A DNA stretch of 64,000 nt, from contig DASXVE010000025.1 of assembly GCA_036504445.1 (NCBI GenBank), positions 124,001-188,000 on the forward strand, in the 5' to 3' direction. The notes beneath the pieces were generated by a model that saw only the letters and a list, made by a program, of their open reading frames with translations, did not search any database and was not told where the DNA came from. Positions 18,227 to 27,158 of this stretch are shown here, piece after piece (the first letter of the stretch is position 1; each line of letters begins with the position of its first letter). The translations under genes and the position numbers were made by a program. The DNA comes from Candidatus Aquicultor sp. Lineage in GTDB: Bacteria; Actinomycetota; Aquicultoria; Aquicultorales; Aquicultoraceae.

Positions 18227-18978
18227 GCTCTCCTGCCTACAAAACAAACGTTCCAGGTATCATAGCTTGGTTTGTCGCCGGTCATATATTCAAAAAACCC
18301 CTCGACATGAAAACCAGTTCGCTCAAGCATTAAATCTATCTCTGGTTTAAAGAGGTACCTCATCCTGTGCGTTTCTCTGAGCTCTTCAATGGTACCATTT
18401 TGCTTATCACGGATTTTTACATAATAATTTACATCCACAACATCTTCATTCGCATGCATAACCGGCTCCGCAAGCCTGGTAACTTCTGCAGCTTCGTCCT
18501 CAAGATGCTTGGTTCTAATAACAGGTCGGTCGCTTAAAACGGCTGGCCCATACCAACAATCGAAGATGAATACACCATCATTATCTAAGTGATTATAAGC
18601 TGTAGCAAATGCATTTAATAAGTCTTCATTGGCGACCTGATAACTCATGACGTGAAAGAGTGAGACTACAACGTCAAACACTTTATTGAGGCGAACAGAC
18701 CTTACATCGCCAAGAGTGAAGGTAAGGCGCTCGCTATCTGCTTGCTCGTTAGCGACGGCAAGCATATCTTCGCTGATATCTACCCCGTGAATCGTATAAC
18801 CTTTATTAGTCAACAGAGCGGCATGTCGCCCCGTGCCACAGCCGAGGTCCAGTATGATCTTAGCATCCGGCTTATATTCTTTTACCAGGCTATCAATATA
18901 GTCAGCCTCGCCAGCGTAATCTTTGTCTCGATATAGCAGGTTATAATAATACGAGTATTTGTTAAAGACGCCCATCAA
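18214..18978 (-). CDS. Class I SAM-dependent methyltransferase
   Basis: 254 aa. IILDLGCGTGRHAALL is the SAM-binding motif I. GVDISEDMLAVA is motif II, and VVSLFHVMSYQVANEDLL is the post-IV region, typical of Methyltransf_25-type small-molecule enzymes. It sits directly after a perosamine-synthase-like aminotransferase (overlap of 4 nt), so an N- or O-methylation of the amino sugar made there is a reasonable inference. Confidence 0.88.
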   Translation of the reverse strand: MMGVFNKYSYYYNLLYRDKDYAGEADYIDSLVKEYKPDAKIILDLGCGTGRHAALLTNKGYTIHGVDISEDMLAVANEQADSERLTFTLGDVRSVRLNKVFDVVVSLFHVMSYQVANEDLLNAFATAYNHLDNDGVFIFDCWYGPAVLSDRPVIRTKHLEDEAAEVTRLAEPVMHANEDVVDVNYYVKIRDKQNGTIEELRETHRMRYLFKPEIDLMLERTGFHVEGFFEYMTGDKPSYDTWNVCFVGRRACKR

Positions 18979-20111
18979 TCTACTCCGTTAGTGATTGTTC
19001 TCAATCTTTCAGCTACACTGTCTATTTGGCCATCGGTTAATGCGAGACCACTTGGGATGTAAAACCCGCGTCGGGCTATGCGCTCTGCCACAGGATAGCG
19101 CTCACCAATAAATAAACCCATCTTATGAAAAACTGGCTGCTCATGCATAGGCCAGAAAAATGGCCTGGTGCCAATTTTGTGATCTGCCAGACGAGACATC
19201 ACCTCATTGGCATCAAAAGGCACCTGATCTTTCAATACAATACCGTAAACCCAATAGATATTCTCCGCATAATCAGTATGCTGCAGCGGGAGCTCAAGCT
19301 GTACTACATCGGCAAGAAGCTCATTATACTTTCTGCCCATGCGACGTTTGCGCTCAACAAACTCATCTAAGCGTTCAAGTTGAGCTAAACCTAGAGCAGC
19401 CTGTAAATTCGTTAGTCGGAAATTAAAGCCAAGCTCCTCATGCAGAAACCGCTTATGCGGTTGAAAACATAAATTGCGAAGAGACCGGCATTTCTCAGCA
19501 AGACCCGCATCATCGGTTACGATCATCCCGCCTTCACCTGTTGTAATGTGCTTGTTTGGATAGAAGCTGAATATGCTAATATCACCGAAGCTTCCGCACG
19601 GTCGCCCTTTATATATCTGCCCGTGCATTTCTGCTGCATCTTCGATTATTTTGAGATCATATTTATCAGCGAGTGCGCTGACTGGGTCCATATCAACCGG
19701 CAGCCCGTAAATATGGACCACCATAATTGCCTTAGTGCGGGGGGTTATTTTCGATTCAATTTGGTTAACATTCATGTTCCATGTTTCAGGATCGCTGTCC
19801 ACAAGAACAGGAACGGCTCCAGCACGTACAATCGCAGCGGCACAAGAGATTATCGTAAATGTAGGCATAATTACTTCGTCGCCCTTACCTAATCCAAGGG
19901 CGACTACGGCTGCCTCTAGTGCCACAGTTCCATTGCTTACAGCTATCCCGTATTTGCGATGGACTTGGGCAGCAAAACGCTCCTCAAACTGTTTTACGAA
20001 CGGACCTTCAGAAGATATCCAACCTGTATCTATGCATTCATTAAGATACCTTTTTTCGTTGCCGTCGAGTAGCGGCTCGTTGACTGGAATCGGCTTATTC
20101 ACTTTCACCAC
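18975..20111 (-). CDS. DegT/DnrJ/EryC1-family sugar aminotransferase, GDP-perosamine-synthase-like
   Basis: 378 aa. The N-terminus PIPVNEPLLDGNEKRYLNEC, then TGWISSEGPFVKQFEERFA, resembles GDP-perosamine synthases (Per/RfbE). The PLP lysine sits in FSFYPNKHITTGEGG, and the segment IIEDAAEMHGQIYKG is the PLP-anchoring Asp block. It would transaminate the 4-keto group of GDP-4-keto-6-deoxymannose using glutamate, and two GMD-type dehydratases are present to supply that substrate. A GTG start at 20111 is used. It overlaps the cupin gene by 17 nt. Aminotransferase identity is firm; the perosamine assignment rests on N-terminal similarity only. Confidence 0.88.
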   Translation of the reverse strand: MVKVNKPIPVNEPLLDGNEKRYLNECIDTGWISSEGPFVKQFEERFAAQVHRKYGIAVSNGTVALEAAVVALGLGKGDEVIMPTFTIISCAAAIVRAGAVPVLVDSDPETWNMNVNQIESKITPRTKAIMVVHIYGLPVDMDPVSALADKYDLKIIEDAAEMHGQIYKGRPCGSFGDISIFSFYPNKHITTGEGGMIVTDDAGLAEKCRSLRNLCFQPHKRFLHEELGFNFRLTNLQAALGLAQLERLDEFVERKRRMGRKYNELLADVVQLELPLQHTDYAENIYWVYGIVLKDQVPFDANEVMSRLADHKIGTRPFFWPMHEQPVFHKMGLFIGERYPVAERIARRGFYIPSGLALTDGQIDSVAERLRTITNGVD

Positions 20112-20535
20112 TCAATTTAGTCTGATCTGATGGGATGCCATCAAATCGAGTTTTGTCTTGTTCGCCGGCATAAGGGCCTTGTTTTACCTCAATCATTTCT
20201 ATCTCTTCTAAAACTTCAAAACCATGGCCACCGGTTGCAAGAAGAATCACGTCGCCGGCTTCCAGAACATGACTCTCTAGATAGCTCTGATCCTCATCGT
20301 AGAAATCAACACGTAGCCTGCCCTTTTTCAAAAAAAGCACTTCTTGTGTATAGAATACCTCTCTATGTACAGAATTGTGAACATGTGGCTGAATGATCTT
20401 ACCTGTTGGATGGCACATATAAGCAAGTTGCTGTGAAAAGTCCTCAGGGGTAAAGAAAGAGATCCCCGGCTCATTATACCTATTACTAATAATGATCGAG
20501 AGAAGCCGATTATTATGGGTAATTTGTTTAATCAT
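20095..20535 (-). CDS. Cupin-domain protein
   Basis: 146 aa, single cupin. The metal-ligand segment is QPHVHNSVHREVFYTQE, followed by VLFLKKGRLRVDFYD and GDVILLATGGHGFEV, which closes the barrel. Such cupins occur beside sugar aminotransferases in capsule loci and may be ketoisomerases, epimerases or sensors. It does not look like the FdtA/QdtA ketoisomerase family by motif. AAAGGGG lies upstream of the ATG. It is the first gene of a five-gene overlapping run (cupin, aminotransferase, methyltransferase, GT4). The reaction is unknown. Confidence 0.8.
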   Translation of the reverse strand: MIKQITHNNRLLSIIISNRYNEPGISFFTPEDFSQQLAYMCHPTGKIIQPHVHNSVHREVFYTQEVLFLKKGRLRVDFYDEDQSYLESHVLEAGDVILLATGGHGFEVLEEIEMIEVKQGPYAGEQDKTRFDGIPSDQTKLSGESE

Positions 20536-20575
20536 CAGTCACCCCTTTCTTTACATATTCGGCCGACACCAGGAA

Positions 20576-21787
20576 TTATAGTACCTCAAGATACCCCAAT
20601 ATCTCCTTTGCCTCTTGAGCCAGCGATTCAACGCTGTAGCGTTCTTGGATCAGGTTCATACACTCCTGTGCTAGTTTTTCGCCTAGCTCTTTATTTTGTA
20701 TAATTTTAATTATACCTGATGCAAACTCCTCTGGCGTATCTGCAATAATAATATCCTGACCATCTGTAACAGGAATGCCTTCGGCGCCTAGCGTTGTAGA
20801 AACAATAGGTATGCCACAAGTACCTGCCTCCATAATTTTAAAGCGTGTGCCCGATTCAAATTTCAGTGGAACCAACGCAACATCTGCATTGAAAAGATAA
20901 GGGAGTACTGAGGGTAGTTTTCCGGTTATTGTTATGTCTGGGTCTTTAACATCGCCAAGTGTTTCTTTTGACCCCCTGCCAACGATGTAGAAATGAATAT
21001 TTGGTATACTTTTCCTTACGATTGGCAATACATGTTCAATTACCCACCGTGCAGCTTTATCCATGGCGCTTTTCGGACCAAAAGACCCCGCAAGATACAT
21101 GCATGGTTTCTTAAATTCTGCAGGTGGTACTTGTGTAGCCTTATAGCTATTTAGGTCGATAACATTCGAGAATATTCTTATTCTACTGGGGTCTATTGCT
21201 AAACCCCTATAATAATCAGCATCAATCTCCGAAACGGCTGTAGTCACCTCGCAAAGATTGACCCATTCCTTTTCCTCTTGTTCTTTCTCTCTTCCTGCCT
21301 TTTCAATCTCCGCCTTACGAGTAGGATCGCTCTCGTATGGAAGCTCCCTTAGAACAAACCTTGACCATACGCTATCGGTGTCACAGACCAGCTTCAGATC
21401 AGGCATTATCTGCTTTATTTCTTTAATAAGCGGAAACGAAATATTGCCGTAACCAAACCAAATTGCGTCTATGTCGTTCTTCCTAATGAAATCAACGATA
21501 AATTGAGCATCACCTTTATTACCAAAGAGTTTCCGATACGCCCTTTGCATTAGTCTTATGTAACGGTTGTTGTGAAACTCCACGGCCGATGGAGCATACA
21601 TGAACTCTTTACTATATTTACGATAGAATCGCTCCGCCTCAACACCGCCTATGTAGTGCCTGGAGATTCTCGATACCACATATAACTCACTAACTCTTGA
21701 GAGAGCCTTGATCGAGTTCTCAATCCGTAGCTGAGGCCCGCCAGCAGCTGGATGTTCTAGAATTGGTGTTGTGAACAGGACTTTCAT
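20576..21787 (-). CDS. GT4-like glycosyltransferase
   Basis: 403 aa. The start MKVLFTTPILEHPAAGGPQL is the GT4 acceptor-side loop. The donor domain contains MYLAGSFGPKSAMDKAARWV and the block VPLKFESGTRFKIMEAGTCG, where the E-x-G-x-R-x-K-I-x-E-A pattern is typical of exopolysaccharide GT4 enzymes. It overlaps the GMD-type dehydratase upstream by 4 nt, suggesting that it uses the GDP-6-deoxysugar made by its neighbour. That donor assignment is inference. Confidence 0.88.
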   Translation of the reverse strand: MKVLFTTPILEHPAAGGPQLRIENSIKALSRVSELYVVSRISRHYIGGVEAERFYRKYSKEFMYAPSAVEFHNNRYIRLMQRAYRKLFGNKGDAQFIVDFIRKNDIDAIWFGYGNISFPLIKEIKQIMPDLKLVCDTDSVWSRFVLRELPYESDPTRKAEIEKAGREKEQEEKEWVNLCEVTTAVSEIDADYYRGLAIDPSRIRIFSNVIDLNSYKATQVPPAEFKKPCMYLAGSFGPKSAMDKAARWVIEHVLPIVRKSIPNIHFYIVGRGSKETLGDVKDPDITITGKLPSVLPYLFNADVALVPLKFESGTRFKIMEAGTCGIPIVSTTLGAEGIPVTDGQDIIIADTPEEFASGIIKIIQNKELGEKLAQECMNLIQERYSVESLAQEAKEILGYLEVL

Positions 21788-22761
21788 TTCGCATCCTTTA
21801 GTAATTTGATTTCAGAGAGCACCATCTCTTCGACAATCTCTTCTATTGTTTTCCTTGGCTTCCAGCCTAAGATAGCCAATGCCTTAGAATAATCACCAAC
21901 TAATGAGACTTTTTCATCGGGCCTGAAAAATGTGGGGTTGATTTTAACAAAATCTTTGTATTTCAAATCAACTACAAAAAATGCAGTGCTTAGAAATTCT
22001 TTTACGCTACGTAACCGCCCCGTCGCAATTACATAATCATCTGGCTTATCGTGGTTTAGCATTCGCCACATCGCTTCTACGTACTCCGGCGAATATCCCC
22101 AGTCACGCTTTGCCTCAATATTGCCAAGCTCGAGCTTATCATCTAGCCCTAAGTAGATTTTAGCTACCGCTGAAGCAATCTTTCTAGTGACAAACTCATA
22201 CCCCCGCCTTGGTGATTCATGGTTGTATAAGATACCAGTACAAGCAAACAAGCCGTGTTGACGCCGATAATTCTTAACTAGATAATGCGCAGATACCTTT
22301 GAAATGCCATATACTGATCTGGGATTAAAGGCAGTACGCTCATTCTGCGGTGAGACATCGGCGTCACCGAACATCTCACTTGAGCTGGCGAAATAGAATT
22401 TACATTCAGGGGCTAATTCTTTAATTGAAGCTAACAAAAAATGAGTTGAATCGAAATTACTTGATAAGACTGATTCTTCATCATCAAAAGCATAGCTAAC
22501 AAAACTCGCAGCTGCCAGATGATAACACTCATCTGGCTTCACTTGACCTATGGTCTTATATATAAATAGATGATTATCGACCGCACCAACATGAAGCGTT
22601 ATCCTATCAAGAATATGAGCAATATTTCTTAATCTGTGAGCCGAATCCTCGATAGCCTCACGCCTGACTATGCCGTGTACTTTATAGCCTTTTGCAAGTA
22701 ACAGCTCCGCTAAATAGGACCCATCCTGACCGTTTATACCTGTGATAAGCGCTTTTTTCAT
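21784..22761 (-). CDS. GDP-mannose 4,6-dehydratase-like SDR (second copy)
   Basis: 325 aa, extended short-chain dehydrogenase. It has the glycine-rich NADP loop TGINGQDGSYLAELLL, the FASSSEMFG catalytic Ser/Thr-Glu strand, and YGISKVSAHYLVKNYR (YxxxK). ILYNHESPRRGYEFVTRKI and KRDWGYSPEYVEAMW are hallmarks of GDP-mannose 4,6-dehydratases. It is shorter than, and diverged from, the 359-aa gmd at 47105-48184. It probably makes GDP-4-keto-6-deoxymannose for the adjacent aminotransferase branch. Alternatives are a GDP-mannose dehydratase variant, or an enzyme acting on GDP-heptose as in some Campylobacter/Yersinia loci. SDR class is sure; exact substrate less so. Confidence 0.87.
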   Translation of the reverse strand: MKKALITGINGQDGSYLAELLLAKGYKVHGIVRREAIEDSAHRLRNIAHILDRITLHVGAVDNHLFIYKTIGQVKPDECYHLAAASFVSYAFDDEESVLSSNFDSTHFLLASIKELAPECKFYFASSSEMFGDADVSPQNERTAFNPRSVYGISKVSAHYLVKNYRRQHGLFACTGILYNHESPRRGYEFVTRKIASAVAKIYLGLDDKLELGNIEAKRDWGYSPEYVEAMWRMLNHDKPDDYVIATGRLRSVKEFLSTAFFVVDLKYKDFVKINPTFFRPDEKVSLVGDYSKALAILGWKPRKTIEEIVEEMVLSEIKLLKDAK

Positions 22762-22854
22762 TTAAACTTTCTAACTCTTATTGCCTAATGGCAGTCACAA
22801 AGACATATATCGTGGCTGCTTCTAGAAGTAGGTTCTAGGCTAGCCCCTGTAGCT

Positions 22855-23751
22855 TTACACTTCAATCCAATTATAATCCATTACACTTTGCAGTCTCGCC
22901 TCTCTCCTCTGCTCTAAATCGAGTGGCGCGAAATGGAAACACTCCTCTACTGATATTTCAGGGAGCATCTCTGTTCCGATATCATCGCGAACAAAAAATA
23001 TATTATAACCGAAGCGGTTCGAAGCAACTAGACGATATCCCTTCTCGCGACTAAGTTTAACAAACGCCGATATTGAGGCACCCATGTAATCAGGATGGGT
23101 ATCAAAACGATTGAATTTTGGCTCGTATGGAACTGTTACGGACCTCTGCTTTCCCCAGAATGTTGCAGCTTCTATAACAACAACTCTTGGTTGTATGATA
23201 GATAGATTCTTCCAAAGCCAATAATCGACCCCATCGACATCAAGCGAAAGTAAGTCGATCTCACCAGAGATACCATTGCAATACAAAATATCGTTAATAT
23301 TTTCTGCAGTTACCCACGAACACTCCACCTTAGGTGGAAATATATAGGTATCCGGATGTGATGCGAAAAATCTTCTTGTCGTTTCTACGTTTTCCTCGCT
23401 TCCTTCAACTAATAATCCCGTAAAACCCCAGTTGCAGATTAGGTTAGTTGTATTCGCCCCGTATGGTGTCCCACAAGCTATATCGACTAATACTTTGTTC
23501 GTAAATCCTATTAAAGAGAAAACGTAAAGCAGGAGCCCGTCCTCATCGGTTTGGGAATAAACCCTAAACCCGGTATCTTGAAATTTCGGAAGTTGTTGTT
23601 CATTCTCACAGAGCATTTTGTAGTGCAGATACAAACGCCTCTGTGCCGCTTGCTGATTGTATGCCTGTAAAGAGGGATTATTCATTTCTGCGCTGATCTT
23701 CTGCGTTACTTTGCCTAGCAATTTTCCCATAACTCTACCCAAGATGCCCAT
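22855..23751 (-). CDS. FkbM-like methyltransferase
   Basis: 298 aa. The core has YSQTDEDGLLLYV, then VLVDIACGTPYGANTTNLI (SAM motif I), LLVEGSEENVETTRRFF (motif II) and EIDLLSLDVDGVDYWLWKNL. The latter is the conserved DVDG block of FkbM-related methyltransferases in glycan loci. It probably O-methylates a sugar hydroxyl. GGAGAGG lies just upstream of the ATG. A 93-bp gap separates it from the dehydratase, so it may end or begin a transcription unit. Confidence 0.83.
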   Translation of the reverse strand: MGILGRVMGKLLGKVTQKISAEMNNPSLQAYNQQAAQRRLYLHYKMLCENEQQLPKFQDTGFRVYSQTDEDGLLLYVFSLIGFTNKVLVDIACGTPYGANTTNLICNWGFTGLLVEGSEENVETTRRFFASHPDTYIFPPKVECSWVTAENINDILYCNGISGEIDLLSLDVDGVDYWLWKNLSIIQPRVVVIEAATFWGKQRSVTVPYEPKFNRFDTHPDYMGASISAFVKLSREKGYRLVASNRFGYNIFFVRDDIGTEMLPEISVEECFHFAPLDLEQRREARLQSVMDYNWIEV

Positions 23752-23865
23752 GAACCTCTCCTATGAAAGAAATCTACTCAAACTTACATTTTTATGTCGA
23801 TCTCAGCACAAAGTTGCTGAAATCCTCAAAGACCCACTTGTTCTTTATTTACTTTGGCTCCTGCT

Positions 23866-25359
23866 TCAACTAAAAATCAGCAACTTTCTTGTTTCGGGGT
23901 GCGAATCCAATACCTGAACATCCTTAAAATATTGCTTTCCGGCATTAATCATTACTTCTATATTATAATTGGTTTCCGTATATTTGCTTAAATTTTTAAA
24001 GAAAGAGGGCTCGTTCTTAATCAGCTCATCGTTCAGATCGACATATTCTAATACGAGAACCTTTTGGCTCAACTTCGACAGGATCTTGAATGTTTCACTT
24101 ATCTCTTTCCCCTCACCTAAAACTAAGTGATGAATGAGGCCTAAACACAATACTAAGTCTGACCTAAATCGTGCCGTGGCTGGCATAAACAACGGATTGG
24201 TTTTGAAATCCCGCCCTTTATAGCCAGTTTCGTCGTAAGTAACGCCAAAAATCTCTTTGGTCAAATCATCAAATGATAATACCAGAGGAAGTATTTTCAG
24301 TTTATTGTCTCTCGAATATAAGTAGAGAGAATCAACTGAAGACTCATCTATATCGGTTGAAATAACCTCGGCCCCTAGCTTCTCGGCAAGGATTGAGAAC
24401 CATCCTGTATTTGCACCCAAATCCAGAACTCGTTTCGGTTTAGCATTAGCTACTACAGAATAGACATTCTTGTGCTTGTTCTCCCATCTCGATTGATTAG
24501 TAATGTCAAAGGCCTCACTCTTATTCTCGTAATATGATACGTAGGCGCTTTTAGGTGGAGTGACCTCTGTATCCGCAACAAACTCCAGCATTTTGCGCGT
24601 AAAATCGGCAAAGCTAAGCCTCTCTTTCGTGCTGATAAGCTGGCGTACCTCTGCAACCCTGCGGTAATTAATATTAGGTTCTACGCTACGCCCAAGAGCA
24701 CGCTTGGGCAGGTTCTTTGCTAACATTTTGAGCGAGCTTAAGGCAGAGCTTGGATACAGATCATCCCACCGGGGTGCGGTGCCACTACAATTACATGCTC
24801 TCTCAGAGAGCATGCTCCGTGCCGAGGCGTAATCATTCTTGGCTATTTCCATCAAAGGAACCAGCATAAACGGATTAAACATTCTATCAAACACTGCAAA
24901 CCTTGGATCGGAATAATTTGTGCCATCTAGGAGCCAGGATTCATTTTGTAGCTTATCTTTACGAACAATAGACAAGAAATCGACAAAAATCGGCTTGCAG
25001 AAATCAAAAACAATATTACTAGGCAGTGCATCCTTAAGCGTTAAACTGTGCTTTTCTAACTCAAGTAATAAGTTCAAGTGGAACATGATTGCATCCTTAA
25101 ACATATTCGCCGTCCACTCAAAGGGATATGAGATAATATACTTTCTGTGGTGAAACAATCTGTCCGTTTCAATAAAGTCGGTGTCAACAATACCGTACCG
25201 CTTTAAATCCAATTCTTTATATAGGTCGAAGATACCCTTTGCGATGTCTAGATACCCAGGGGCTAGTTTTCTTACTATAAATCCTCCACCGTCGTAAACG
25301 GTGCCATTATTGTCATAACCAACTATGGGTATTAGAGTATTATGCTCCTCAGACAGCAT
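23866..25359 (-). CDS. Two-domain protein with C-terminal class I methyltransferase
   Basis: About 497 aa. The first 290 residues are unassigned; they contain YDGGGFIVRKLAPGYL and DALPSNIVFDFCKPIFVDFL, with a kinase-like 'HxDxxxxNI' flavour that is too weak to call. The C-terminal part has RVLDLGANTGWFSILAEKLG (SAM motif I), VISTDIDESSVD and LVLCLGLIHHLVLGEG, a clear methyltransferase. The start at 25357-25359 has GAGG 7 nt upstream and overlaps the KpsC/S-like gene by 11 nt. A longer in-frame reading would run 137 nt into that gene and is rejected. Such proteins occur in nodulation and capsule loci; the role is unknown. Confidence 0.82.
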   Translation of the reverse strand: MLSEEHNTLIPIVGYDNNGTVYDGGGFIVRKLAPGYLDIAKGIFDLYKELDLKRYGIVDTDFIETDRLFHHRKYIISYPFEWTANMFKDAIMFHLNLLLELEKHSLTLKDALPSNIVFDFCKPIFVDFLSIVRKDKLQNESWLLDGTNYSDPRFAVFDRMFNPFMLVPLMEIAKNDYASARSMLSERACNCSGTAPRWDDLYPSSALSSLKMLAKNLPKRALGRSVEPNINYRRVAEVRQLISTKERLSFADFTRKMLEFVADTEVTPPKSAYVSYYENKSEAFDITNQSRWENKHKNVYSVVANAKPKRVLDLGANTGWFSILAEKLGAEVISTDIDESSVDSLYLYSRDNKLKILPLVLSFDDLTKEIFGVTYDETGYKGRDFKTNPLFMPATARFRSDLVLCLGLIHHLVLGEGKEISETFKILSKLSQKVLVLEYVDLNDELIKNEPSFFKNLSKYTETNYNIEVMINAGKQYFKDVQVLDSHPETRKLLIFS

Positions 25360-27058
25360 TATTTTCCTCAACCGTTTCAAGAGCTTGTATGTCCAGACCA
25401 GCGTTTTCAGCCAGTATGATGGCTGCCTCATCGCGTAATTCAGATAACTTAACCAGCTCCTCATCCATAACGAAATCTTTGCCATCTATTATTCTACTAC
25501 ATATGAAATCGATAAAAGGGTCTTCTTTAGGCAACAATAAATTACTCTTACTGAATTGAAATTGCCACCAGGCAGATTCCGGATCATCGACAATGGCTAG
25601 CGGAATCTGCCTCTGGATAAAATAGCAATAAGCATAATTACGTGCTAACCTTTGCTGTTCTTTACTTAGTGGTTTTAATGACGCCGCTTCCCTTAGTAGC
25701 CGTCGATAAGATTCAGGGCTAAGGCCATCATACGTAAAACCTTTGCCACCATAATGAGCTTCACCGGCTAAAACTACAGGTTTGCCTTGGAGCGCTAGCT
25801 CCAAGCCCGGTGTGCCATAAACCGTAATGCCACCATCTATCAACTCGAAAAAATCGAGAGGACTGATTTCATCTTCAGCATTAATTACTCTTACATGGGG
25901 AGGAAGCGTTGGGAAATGCTTTTGTATCAACTGCTGAACCCCATTTTCTGGACTATCCCATGCCTCAGCTGGATGTATCTTAATAAGCCATTGCACACCT
26001 GGAATCTCTACGACCTCGTTAAGCGTATCGAGAATCCATTCATCAAAAGTTTCATATGCCATGGGAGCGTAATCGGCAACAGCATCCCAATTGATATGTG
26101 ACATGATCCCCCATATGGGCTTAGTATCTAGTAGGCCATATTGCCTACGCAAAAGATCGACTTCGCCCTTATATTCTTTGAAATGTTTCATGTCAAAGCT
26201 GATTTGCTTTTGGTAGCGATCGTTTAAGAACTTATCTAACCGGGCATCCTGAAATTGTGTCATACTAAGGCTTCTCTGTTCTCTCCATACATTCTCACCG
26301 AGATTATGGAAGTCGATTCGTGCAATATCCTCTACGTGGCAAAAATAAAAACGCGCTCGCAAATACGATGCCATCCACGCTATTACTGGAATATTGCCAG
26401 CTAACGCTTCTTGCAAAGCAGGACCCCAATCTATATACGTACCGTGAGACATAAATATCTGAGAAGGCTTAATGCACTCAATCGCTGAAAGGGCTGCTGT
26501 AGCTGCCACGAGCCCGCTATATCCATATTCTTGGACTACTAACTCATGGCCTGCGAGATTTCCACCTTTGAGGTAGCGCATTATAGATGAACGGACGTTT
26601 TTGCCAATATTAATACTGTCACATGTAAGACTATCAAGCGACTCCCACGTTAAAGATTTAGCCTCATCTAACAATCTTGAGCGCACATGTTGTGGTACAA
26701 AATCGCCAATATAGGAAAAGCCAATATTTAGCTTATCAAGGACCAGGCTGTTTTGAGTACGACATTCCTTGCATGCATGTTTCCAAACATTAATTGGGAT
26801 ACCATCGCTAGCCTCCCGTTTGACGCAAGCTTGGAGGGCACCATCACAAATGACTGCATGAACATTATAGCCTCTCAACTTGAGAGCTAACGCTATGGCA
26901 CCCTCGATGTGCAGCATCAAAGGCATACCGCCAGGTACCCAAAATAATATTGTGTTGGTAGTATCCGACGAGATATCCGCCTGCTTTATTAGGCTTTTTA
27001 TACGCTGCTTCTCTTCATCCTTCTTAAAGGTATTTCGGATAACGCCTAGAAGACCCAT
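25349..27058 (-). CDS. KpsC/KpsS-like (capsule biosynthesis) GT-B protein
   Basis: 569 aa. An N-terminal Rossmann-like start (TTNTILFWVPGGMPLMLHIE) leads to a GT-B architecture. The second domain has PIWGIMSHINWDA, WLIKIHPAEAWDSP and ITVYGTPGLELALQGKPVVL, the HP and G-T-x-G-x-E-A patterns of the capsule_synth (KpsC/S) and glycerophosphotransferase-like groups. KpsC/S enzymes attach beta-Kdo linkers to lipid in ABC-exported capsules, and the ABC exporter at 43876-46098 would match; whether this protein does so is inference. No membrane segment. The methyltransferase gene downstream overlaps it by 11 nt. Confidence 0.75.
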   Translation of the reverse strand: MGLLGVIRNTFKKDEEKQRIKSLIKQADISSDTTNTILFWVPGGMPLMLHIEGAIALALKLRGYNVHAVICDGALQACVKREASDGIPINVWKHACKECRTQNSLVLDKLNIGFSYIGDFVPQHVRSRLLDEAKSLTWESLDSLTCDSINIGKNVRSSIMRYLKGGNLAGHELVVQEYGYSGLVAATAALSAIECIKPSQIFMSHGTYIDWGPALQEALAGNIPVIAWMASYLRARFYFCHVEDIARIDFHNLGENVWREQRSLSMTQFQDARLDKFLNDRYQKQISFDMKHFKEYKGEVDLLRRQYGLLDTKPIWGIMSHINWDAVADYAPMAYETFDEWILDTLNEVVEIPGVQWLIKIHPAEAWDSPENGVQQLIQKHFPTLPPHVRVINAEDEISPLDFFELIDGGITVYGTPGLELALQGKPVVLAGEAHYGGKGFTYDGLSPESYRRLLREAASLKPLSKEQQRLARNYAYCYFIQRQIPLAIVDDPESAWWQFQFSKSNLLLPKEDPFIDFICSRIIDGKDFVMDEELVKLSELRDEAAIILAENAGLDIQALETVEENNAV

Positions 27059-27158
27059 TTTAATCCTTAATACATCGTAAGCTATTCCGTCCCCAGTGTT
27101 ACTACTATAGGGCTAGATCGTAATACTAAGATTATCTACAAACAGACGCACGAGTATC

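Noticed and set aside
24794-24814. 21-base palindrome (10-bp arms) in the two-domain methyltransferase gene
   Set aside because: Inside coding sequence with ordinary codons, no repeat elsewhere noticed; likely chance.
25360-25485. Longer N-terminus for the two-domain methyltransferase
   Set aside because: It would overlap the upstream gene by 137 nt, and the ATG at 25357-25359 has a proper ribosome site.
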